From Gallionellaceae bacterium (GTDB lineage Bacteria; Pseudomonadota; Gammaproteobacteria; Burkholderiales; Gallionellaceae), in the NCBI GenBank assembly GCA_019753125.1, contig JAIELH010000057.1, positions 1 to 51,518 of the forward strand: DNA of 51,518 nucleotides. The letters run 5' to 3'. The position numbers and the translations under genes are program-made. The notes beneath the pieces were generated by a model that saw only the letters and a list, made by a program, of their open reading frames with translations, had not been told where the DNA came from and did not search any database. How positions within the stretch are numbered: the first letter of the stretch is position 1; every line of letters starts with the position of its first letter. This document shows positions 45,448-51,518 of this stretch, in pieces.

Positions 45448-46242
45448 ATGAATTTTTCCGTCCATCAAGTCAGCCATATCGGCAACCGCAAATTCAACCA
45501 GGATCGCGTTGCCTACGCCTACAGCAACGATGTGTTGCTGTTGGTGCTGGCGGACGGTATGGGCGGGCACCTGCACGGCGAGCTGGCTTCCCGCATGGTC
45601 ATAGAAACCTTTGTCGATTCGTTCGGCCCATATGCACAATCTTTTCCTGTCGATCCACGGCTGTTTCTGGAGAATACGATGCGCCGCGCCAATCAGCGCA
45701 TCCTGCAAGTCCCCCATGCCAGTGCGGCGGGTAGTGCCCCGGGATCAACGTGTGTGGCCGCATTGATTCAAGATGGCAAGGTGCATTGGGGTCATGCCGG
45801 AGATTCGCGTTTTTACCTGTTGCGCGACGGTGCGGTGCTGGCCGTGACCCGCGATCACTCGATAGTGCAGCAGTGGGTTGACTGGGGCATGATCAGCGTT
45901 GAAGAGGCGCGTCTCAATTCACAACGCAACAAGATCACCAACTGCCTCGGCGGCGCCAAAAACCTGTTTTACATGGAAGCCGGTGAACCGGTCGAATTGC
46001 GGCAGGATGACGTGCTATTGCTCGGCAGCGACGGCCTGTGGGGGCCGTTTACCGATAATGAATTAGCGGAGAAATTCGTCGCAACGCCTGTTGCCGAGGC
46101 GCTGAATAACCTGGCCGCTTGCGCGCTGGATCGCGAAGAGGGGAATTCCGACAATATCACCGGCATAGCGTTGCGCTGGGGAGCGCGCGAAGCCGCACAT
46201 GACACCGCCGAACCGGTAAGCTGCATCCTCGAAATCCACTGA
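45448..46242 (+). CDS. PP2C-family serine/threonine protein phosphatase
   Basis: A 264-residue PP2C/Stp-like phosphatase. Metal-binding motifs are all visible: GNRKFNQDR, LADGMGGHLHGELAS, GHAGDSRFYLLRDG, TRDHSI, LLGSDGLWG and GNSDNITGIAL. It should dephosphorylate Ser/Thr in cytoplasmic proteins; no partner kinase is in the window. The ATG at 45448 gives the standard start. It is 51 bases before rph on the same strand. Confidence 0.92.
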   Translation: MNFSVHQVSHIGNRKFNQDRVAYAYSNDVLLLVLADGMGGHLHGELASRMVIETFVDSFGPYAQSFPVDPRLFLENTMRRANQRILQVPHASAAGSAPGSTCVAALIQDGKVHWGHAGDSRFYLLRDGAVLAVTRDHSIVQQWVDWGMISVEEARLNSQRNKITNCLGGAKNLFYMEAGEPVELRQDDVLLLGSDGLWGPFTDNELAEKFVATPVAEALNNLAACALDREEGNSDNITGIALRWGAREAAHDTAEPVSCILEIH

Positions 46243-46293
46243 CCGCTTCCCGCTAACCACTTTCCGCCAACCATTTCCATACGAGCACACAAT

Positions 46294-47019
46294 ATGCGCC
46301 CAAGCCAGAGATCGCCGAACCAGTTGCGTGAAATTCGCATCACCCGCCGCTACACCAAACATGCCGAAGGCTCGGTATTGATCGAATGCGGCGACACCCG
46401 AGTCATCTGCACCGCCAGCGTCGAGGAACGCGTGCCGCCGCACAAGAAAGGCTCCGGCGAAGGATGGGTGACGGCGGAATACGGCATGTTGCCGCGCTCG
46501 ACGAACGAACGCATGGGGCGCGAAGCCGCGAAAGGCAAGCAATCCGGGCGCACCCAGGAAATACAGCGGCTGATCGGGCGCAGCCTGCGCGCCGTGGTAG
46601 ATTTGCAGAAACTCGGCGAGCGCACCATCCAGCTCGACTGCGACGTGATTCAGGCCGACGGCGGGACGCGCACCGCCAGCATCACCGGCGCCTTCGTCGC
46701 GCTGCACGATGCGGTGAACGGCTTGCTCGGCAGCGGCAAGATACCGGAGTCCCCGCTCAAGGATTTTGTCGCCGCGATCTCGGTCGGGATTTACCAGGGT
46801 GTGCCGGTGCTGGATCTGGATTATGTCGAAGACTCGGCATGCGACACCGACATGAATGTCGTAATGCTGGGCAACGGGCATTTCGTCGAAGTGCAGGGCA
46901 CGGCGGAAGGCCATCCGTTCACCCGCGCCGAAATGGACGAGCTGCTGGAGCTGGCGAAATCCGGCATCGAACAGCTGGTCGGAATGCAGCGTGCGGCATT
47001 AGGGCTCGTTAATGAATAA
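46294..47019 (+). CDS. rph: Ribonuclease PH
   Basis: A 241-residue phosphorolytic 3' exoribonuclease that trims tRNA 3' ends. It has [17 protein letters not shown], the phosphate-site region [20 protein letters not shown] and [18 protein letters not shown]. The C-terminus is full length, unlike the truncated rph of E. coli K-12. Its end overlaps rdgB by eight bases. Confidence 0.96.
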   Translation: MRPSQRSPNQLREIRITRRYTKHAEGSVLIECGDTRVICTASVEERVPPHKKGSGEGWVTAEYGMLPRSTNERMGREAAKGKQSGRTQEIQRLIGRSLRAVVDLQKLGERTIQLDCDVIQADGGTRTASITGAFVALHDAVNGLLGSGKIPESPLKDFVAAISVGIYQGVPVLDLDYVEDSACDTDMNVVMLGNGHFVEVQGTAEGHPFTRAEMDELLELAKSGIEQLVGMQRAALGLVNE

Positions 47020-47725
47020 AGCCGTGCAAAAGCTCGTCATCGCCTCCAACAACCCCGGCAAGCTGCGCGAATTCCAGTTCCTGTTGCAGCCGCTCGGCAT
47101 CGAGGTGCTGACACAGTCGCAACTGAATATCGGGGAAGCGGAAGAGCCGCACGACACGTTTATCGAAAATGCTCTCGCCAAGGCGCGCCATGTCAGCCGT
47201 CTGAGCGGGTTGCCCGCATTGGCGGACGATTCCGGCATCTGCGTCACCGCGCTGGGCGGCGCGCCCGGCGTCCAATCCGCGCGCTATGCGGGCAACAAGC
47301 GCGGCTGCGACACGTTACTGGCGGAGCCAGCCGATTGCGGGAGCAGCCGCAAGGCCGCCGAACAACCTTCTCCGGAATTGACGCAGGAAGAAATGAGGCG
47401 GCAGGCGGATCAGCGCAACAACGACAAACTGCTGCAAGACCTGCAAGGCGTCACGGATCGCCGTGCGCATTACTACTGCGTGCTGGTGCTGCTGCGCCAT
47501 GCCGATGACCCGCAACCGCTGATTGCCGAAGGCGAATGGCATGGCGAGATCGCGATACAACCGGTTGGTGATGGGGGTTTTGGCTATGATCCGCTATTCT
47601 GGCTGCCGGCGCTGGGCAAGACCAGCGCGCAACTGGAACGCGAGCAAAAGCACGCGATCAGCCATCGCGGCAAGGCATTGCGGGTGTTGCTGGAGAAGTT
47701 GAACCCGGAATCAGGCTTGGTGTAG
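47012..47725 (+). CDS. rdgB: XTP/dITP pyrophosphatase (RdgB/HAM1) with internal insertion
   Basis: A 237-residue house-cleaning nucleotidase. Conserved motifs are [52 protein letters not shown] (by position near 69-94), [12 protein letters not shown] and AISHRGKAL. The family is usually about 195-205 residues. The extra length is a hydrophilic stretch at about residues 95-132, between SARYAG and the [10 protein letters not shown] helix, in frame and not disrupting any motif. Overlap with rph suggests co-transcription. Confidence 0.94.
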   Translation: MNKAVQKLVIASNNPGKLREFQFLLQPLGIEVLTQSQLNIGEAEEPHDTFIENALAKARHVSRLSGLPALADDSGICVTALGGAPGVQSARYAGNKRGCDTLLAEPADCGSSRKAAEQPSPELTQEEMRRQADQRNNDKLLQDLQGVTDRRAHYYCVLVLLRHADDPQPLIAEGEWHGEIAIQPVGDGGFGYDPLFWLPALGKTSAQLEREQKHAISHRGKALRVLLEKLNPESGLV

Positions 47726-47879
47726 CGCCTTATCCTGTTTGGCGCACGACACGGCTTGTGGGCTTATTGGGCTGCCATCGAGGTTTTTGGCGGGATAGGT
47801 ACTCTCGAATAACCTGATTCTAGATGACCACAGATAAAAACCGGTAAGATATCCACGTTACAACATCGCCCCTATTCGC

Positions 47880-48644
47880 ATGCACTGGTTCACCAACCTC
47901 ATTGCCGCCTTTTTATTGCCGCCACTCAGCTTGCTGCTGCTATTTGCGCTGGGCATTTTTCTGCTGTACCGCCGCCACAAATTTGCCAAACCGCTGCTGC
48001 TCGCCGTATTCATTTTTCTCTGGATCGCCTCCATACCTTATTGCTCCGATAGTGCGCTGCACTTTCTTGAGGCGCGTACTGCCGCGTTGGGCAAGGCAAG
48101 CGCGCAGGCCGAGGCGATCGTGATTCTCGGCGGCGGGACGTATTTCAACGCGCCGGAATATGCGGGGCAGGACACCGTCGGCGAAGCCACGCTGACTCGC
48201 CTGCGCTACGGCGCGAAGCTACAGCGCGAAACTGGAAAGCCCATCCTGGTAACTGGCGGCAAGCCGCTGGGTAACAGCACTTCCGAGGCGCAGCAGATGC
48301 GTTCCTCGCTGGAGCAGGATTTCCATGCGCCGGTGCGCTGGACGGAAGATGCCTCAGATAACACCTTCGAAAATGCGCGTTACTCGTTCCAGATTTTGCA
48401 AAAAGTTGGTGTCAAAAAAATATATCTTGTTACGCATGCCTGGCACATGTCGCGTTCTGCCAACGTATTCCGCCATGCAGGATTTGAGGTGGTCGAAGCG
48501 CCGACTGCCTTTACGACGCGCTATCGGACTGACCTGTTGGCATTTCTGCCAAGCGCCGGAGCGTTGTATGACAGCAGAATCTTTATGCATGAAATAATCG
48601 GAACGTTCTGGTACCAAGTAAGGTTGTCAATCTCTAACATTTAA
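47880..48644 (+). CDS. YdcF/ElyC-like DUF218 membrane-anchored protein
   Basis: A 254-residue protein with two N-terminal membrane spans (about 7-30 and 38-55) followed by a DUF218 domain: AIVILGGG, TLTRLRYGAKLQRETGKPILVTGG, EDASDNTFENARYS and IYLVTHAWHMSRSANVF. E. coli ElyC of this family affects envelope and undecaprenyl-carrier metabolism; the substrate here is unknown. A 154-base gap after rdgB shows no other gene. Confidence 0.85.
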   Translation: MHWFTNLIAAFLLPPLSLLLLFALGIFLLYRRHKFAKPLLLAVFIFLWIASIPYCSDSALHFLEARTAALGKASAQAEAIVILGGGTYFNAPEYAGQDTVGEATLTRLRYGAKLQRETGKPILVTGGKPLGNSTSEAQQMRSSLEQDFHAPVRWTEDASDNTFENARYSFQILQKVGVKKIYLVTHAWHMSRSANVFRHAGFEVVEAPTAFTTRYRTDLLAFLPSAGALYDSRIFMHEIIGTFWYQVRLSISNI

Positions 48645-48653
48645 GGGGTAATT

Positions 48654-49070
48654 ATGAAAGCGCGCGTCAAATGGGTGGAACAGGCCTCTTTTCTTGGGGA
48701 GACCGAAAGTAATCACGCGGTATTGATGGACGGCCCGCCGACGGCAGGCGGTCGCAATCTTGGTCCGCGTCCGATGGAAATGCTGCTGCTCGGCACAGGC
48801 GGCTGCACCACCTTTGACGTGGTCAGCATCTTGAAGAAAAGCCGCCAGGATATTTCCGATTGCCATGTGGAACTGGAAGCGGAACGCGCCGAAACCGACC
48901 CCAGGGTATTTACCAAAATCCACATGCACTTCGTCGTGACAGGCAAGAATATCAAGCCGGAAGCTGTTGAAAAAGCGATCAAATTATCGGCCGAAAAATA
49001 TTGTTCCGCCTCCATCATGCTCGGCGCAACTGCCGCGATTACACATGACTTTGAGGTGATTCATGAGTAA
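48654..49070 (+). CDS. OsmC family protein (YhfA-like)
   Basis: A 138-residue OsmC/Ohr-fold protein. GPRPMEMLLLGTGGCTTFDVV holds C51, and EKYCSASIML holds C117, the two redox cysteines of the family. The NLGPRPMEML and final ITHDFEV segments resemble the YhfA subgroup. Function is probably peroxide reduction or an unknown thiol role. It starts 10 bases after the DUF218 gene with GGGG in the gap. Confidence 0.88.
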   Translation: MKARVKWVEQASFLGETESNHAVLMDGPPTAGGRNLGPRPMEMLLLGTGGCTTFDVVSILKKSRQDISDCHVELEAERAETDPRVFTKIHMHFVVTGKNIKPEAVEKAIKLSAEKYCSASIMLGATAAITHDFEVIHE

Positions 49071-49126
49071 AGGTGCAGAGAAAAGCGAAGGGTAAGGTAA
49101 GCACCCTGCTCGAATGCAGGTTTAAT

Positions 49127-49468
49127 TTAATTACTTTCGGGCGTATCGTCTATCTCGGCCGCGAAGTCACATCCCATACCAGCCGCAATGCGCGAGGCAA
49201 AAAATTTTCCGGCACGTTCACGCAACCTCTCCGGAATCAGGCTCAGGTATCGATCCGGGCAAACAACCATGCCGCACACATAGCGGTTTGTCTCATCCTG
49301 CCACAGCAGCGCACGGCATTTCCCCTTGAACTGGAGCAAAAAAATATACGCGACCGGGCAAGGTTCCAGCGCGCAGCAAACCCCGCAGCCATTGCAACAT
49401 GCGCCGTAATCCGGCTTGGACGGAAAGAGTGGATGCAACCCGACTGTTTGCGGCGACATGCCTTTCAT
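49127..49468 (-). CDS. Cys-rich YkgJ-like Zn/Fe-cluster protein
   Basis: A 113-residue cytoplasmic-looking protein dominated by GACCNGCGVCCALEPC (C24, C25, C28, C31, C32, C37), with further Cys at 51, 65, 70 and 100. The cluster resembles the YkgJ (CxxCxxCC) zinc/iron-chelating family, function unknown. ATG at 49459 is an alternative start. It lies alone between convergent osmC-like and co-oriented DGC genes. Confidence 0.7.
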   Translation of the reverse strand: MKGMSPQTVGLHPLFPSKPDYGACCNGCGVCCALEPCPVAYIFLLQFKGKCRALLWQDETNRYVCGMVVCPDRYLSLIPERLRERAGKFFASRIAAGMGCDFAAEIDDTPESN

Positions 49469-49619
49469 TTGGATTATGGATTAACAAGGCTAAGCAGCGC
49501 AGGTTTTCTGTGTGTGATGAACGCGCACCTTATTGCAATATGCCGTTATTTATTGCCTGGCGCGACTTGCATGGCTGGAGCTCATGATGTGGCAGTCAAC
49601 ACTTTCATTCATTGGCTTG

Positions 49620-50885
49620 TTAACGCAACAGCTCACGATAAAATTTATAGGTGTTTTTCCCGCTTTGCTTGGCCAAATACATTGCGTCATCGGCTTGTTT
49701 GATAAGCTGGCCAATCTGATTGGCGTCATCCGGAAAAAGCGCAATACCGAGACTACCTCCAATATGGCATTGCTGCCCGCTTAGTTTGAATGGTTCCGCC
49801 AGAACAGCAATTATCTTCTTGGCCGTCAGAGAGGCATTTTCCCCGGAGCCGATGTTGTCCAGCACAAAAGTAAATTCATCCCCGCCAACCCGGGCTACGG
49901 TATCAGATTCCCGGATAATTTCTTTCAACCTCTTGGCAACTTCCTGCAACAACAGATCGCCCGCCTCGTGCCCAAGCGTATCATTGACCTTTTTGAATCC
50001 ATCCAGATCAAGAAACAACACCGACAACTTGTAGTTATTGCGCTTGGCTAAACCAATGGAATGCTCAAGGTTATTCAGAAACAGCACCCGGTTCGGAAGG
50101 CCTGTCAAATAATCATGGTGCGCCAGATGCGCTATCTTTTGTTCGGTCAGCTTGCGCTCCGTAATATCCCGCGTAATACCGACAAAATATCGCAGCCCGC
50201 CCAGCACCATTTCCGATACCGATATTTCCATCGGGAACTGTTCGCCATTTTTCCGGAGAGCTATTACCTCGCGCCCCCGTTTGCCGATCATCCTTTTTAT
50301 TCCGGTCTGTATATACCGGGCGATATAGCTATCATGCTCGCTCCGGGTTTCTTCAGGCATCAGCAATGCCACGTTTTTACCCAGCACATCCTTTTGCAAA
50401 TAGCCGAATATTTGCTCGGCTGCCGGATTGAATCCCTGAATTTCTCCATATTCATCGATCATGATGATGCCATCCATCGCGTTATGGATAATGGCTTGTA
50501 ACTGCCGCTGGCTTTTTTCCAGCTCTTCCTTGACCTGCTTCAGGTTTGTCACCATCTGCCAGAACAATTTGACCTCAAGACCGCTCGCCACCCTCTTGTT
50601 GCCAAGAACCTTATTGACATCTTCGGCGACGTCATCATTTTGCGACAAGTTGAATACAATGCAGTCTGGATAGTCTTTGCAGGCTTTTAATGCTGAAACC
50701 GCATCGGTATAGGTCGGAATGCCGTACTCTTTCGCCATCCGTATTCCGGGCGCGTCAGGGTTTGTGTCCGCTATCGCTATAACCCTGACCAGACTATCTT
50801 CCATGAACATCTCGAGCAAAGCGCTGCCGCCACGCCCGGCCCCGATAATCAGGGCTGGATGCCCATGCATTTTCTGTGTAGACAT
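49620..50885 (-). CDS. Diguanylate cyclase with N-terminal Rossmann-like domain and PAS sensor
   Basis: A 421-residue soluble protein. Residues 8-105 look like a nucleotide-binding Rossmann domain (ALIIGAGRGGSALLEMF, then VIAIADTNPDAPG with D40 after strand 2). Residues 106-130 are coiled. A PAS domain follows (130-245, AMDGIIMIDEYGEIQGFNPAAEQIFGY by position), ending in YFVGITRDITERK. The GGDEF domain (about 255-420) has an intact GGDEF at 334-338 and an inhibitory RESD five residues before it, so it should make c-di-GMP with product feedback. No signal or membrane segment is seen. AAGGA precedes the ATG. Confidence 0.88.
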   Translation of the reverse strand: MSTQKMHGHPALIIGAGRGGSALLEMFMEDSLVRVIAIADTNPDAPGIRMAKEYGIPTYTDAVSALKACKDYPDCIVFNLSQNDDVAEDVNKVLGNKRVASGLEVKLFWQMVTNLKQVKEELEKSQRQLQAIIHNAMDGIIMIDEYGEIQGFNPAAEQIFGYLQKDVLGKNVALLMPEETRSEHDSYIARYIQTGIKRMIGKRGREVIALRKNGEQFPMEISVSEMVLGGLRYFVGITRDITERKLTEQKIAHLAHHDYLTGLPNRVLFLNNLEHSIGLAKRNNYKLSVLFLDLDGFKKVNDTLGHEAGDLLLQEVAKRLKEIIRESDTVARVGGDEFTFVLDNIGSGENASLTAKKIIAVLAEPFKLSGQQCHIGGSLGIALFPDDANQIGQLIKQADDAMYLAKQSGKNTYKFYRELLR

Positions 50886-50988
50886 GTCTATTCCTTACTA
50901 GAGACGGCAAAAAGCTTTATTAAATTTTAACAATTTTGACATATTAGCCCGAATATTGCATTAGCCCGCATTTGAATCCGCCAAACAC

Positions 50989-51013
50989 AAAAGCCCTCGC
51001 GAGGAGGGCTTTT
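50989..51013 (-). terminator. Rho-independent terminator of the rRNA operon
   Basis: On the minus strand AAAAGCCCTC-CTCGC-GAGGGCTTTT forms a 10-bp stem ending in a T-run, about 15 bases past the 5S rRNA. Confidence 0.92.
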
Positions 51014-51027
51014 GGTTTGTAAGGAGT

Positions 51028-51139
51028 CTGACGATGACCTACTTTCGCATGGGTAATCCACACTATCATCGGCGCGGAGTCGTTTCACTGTCCTGTTCGG
51101 GATGGGAAGGAGTGGGGCCAACTCGCTATGGTCGTCAGA
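51028..51139 (-). rRNA. rrf: 5S ribosomal RNA
   Basis: Minus-strand sequence beginning CTGACGACCATAGCG and containing CCCATCCCGAACAGG and GAAAGTAGGTCATCGTCAG. These are the conserved 5S loops and closing stem; about 112 bases. The ends are estimated from helix I pairing. Confidence 0.93.
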
Positions 51140-51291
51140 CAAACTGTCAGGTTTACTGCGCTGTTCTGCAGCTCACCGTGTTTGTGGTCCGCTGCTTCGG
51201 TTCTAACACCTCGTCAACGAACGGTATTTTTGGAAGAAGTAAAGCGGTGTTTTGATTGCACGTTGTCGCGAAACAACTTACTTAACGTTAT
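51140..51291 (-). other. 23S-5S internal transcribed spacer
   Basis: About 150 bases between the 23S 3' end and the 5S 5' end. No tRNA or open reading frame is seen. Confidence 0.7.
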
Positions 51292-51518
51292 AGGATCAAG
51301 CCTCACGGGCAATTAGTACTGGTTAGCTTAACGCATCGCTGCGCTTCCACACCCAGCCTATCAACGTCCTGGTCTCGAACGACCCTTCAGAAGGCTCAAG
51401 GCCTAAGGGAAATCTTATCTCAAGGCGAGTTTCCCGCTTAGATGCTTTCAGCGGTTATCTCTTCCAGATTTAGCTACCCGGCAATACCACTGGCGTGATA
51501 ACCGGTACACCAGAGATC
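51292..51518 (-). rRNA. rrl: 23S ribosomal RNA, 3' end (partial)
   Basis: Minus-strand sequence with GTACTAATTGCCCGTGAGG at the 3' end and, further in, CTGAAGGGTCGTTCGAGACC and GACGTTGATAGGC, all conserved 23S domain VI segments. It runs off the window, so only about 227 bases are present. Confidence 0.95.

Noticed and set aside
49073-49702. 209-codon plus-strand frame after the OsmC gene
   Set aside because: It crosses the Cys-rich gene and the DGC 3' end antisense and has no family features.
51140-51291. tRNA in the 23S-5S spacer
   Set aside because: No cloverleaf or TTC-loop motif is visible.

Overview
The window reads as chromosomal DNA of a betaproteobacterium, probably of the Nitrosomonadales (Gallionellaceae/Thiobacillus-like). 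This is inferred from gene order and protein character (yacG-zapD-coaE-pilD-pilC, yicC-gmk-rpoZ-spoT, BtuM, many small c-type cytochromes) and was not tested by any search. Gene density is high and neighbouring genes often overlap by 1-14 bases. The only mobile-element signs are small non-coding palindromic repeats.

Layout. 1-6402: end of a Nudix/ThiE fusion gene, then minus-strand yacG, zapD, coaE, pilD, pilC, a CNNM/CorC-type transporter and lgt. 6404-6546: a long palindromic element between divergent lgt and ilvD. 6612-10453: ilvD, a hexose-6-phosphate mutarotase and two small cytochromes c. 10538-10736: a MITE-like element with a 5-bp direct repeat, directly before a branched-chain amino-acid type ABC transporter (livJHMGF, 10769-15727). 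15836-16567: an RluF-like pseudouridine synthase. 16880-18219: cobS and cobC on the plus strand.

18249-38640 is a cobalamin supercluster read on the minus strand and headed by an AdoCbl riboswitch. In transcription order it is: riboswitch, btuB, btuM, cobO, cbiA, cbiM-like, cbiF, cbpA, cbpB, cbiX, cbiC, cbiD, cbiET, cbiL, cbiG (N and middle domains), cobE/cbiG-C, cobJ/cbiH, bluB, cbiB, cobD, cobQ, cobU, cobT. It encodes corrinoid uptake across both membranes, cobalt entry, early cobalt insertion and ring contraction (CbiX/CbiD/CbiG route), adenosylation, amidation, aminopropanol attachment, dimethylbenzimidazole synthesis by oxygen-dependent BluB, and loop assembly. A precorrin-6A reductase (cbiJ/cobK) is not in the window.

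The most unusual content is a peptide-modification (RiPP-like) pair inside this operon. A 49-residue precursor (cbpA, 32273-32422) overlaps the start of a radical SAM/SPASM enzyme (cbpB, 30894-32276), between cbiF and the cobaltochelatase cbiX. The peptide gene is hidden because an out-of-frame upstream extension of cbpB runs across it.

38733-50885: a NIT-domain chemoreceptor, an atypical hemerythrin with a 24-bp palindrome upstream, spoT-rpoZ-gmk-yicC, a PP2C phosphatase, rph, rdgB with an internal insertion, a YdcF-like protein, an OsmC-like protein, a Cys-rich protein, and a diguanylate cyclase with an N-terminal Rossmann-like domain. 50989-51518: terminator, 5S rRNA and the 3' end of 23S rRNA of a minus-strand rRNA operon that runs off the window.
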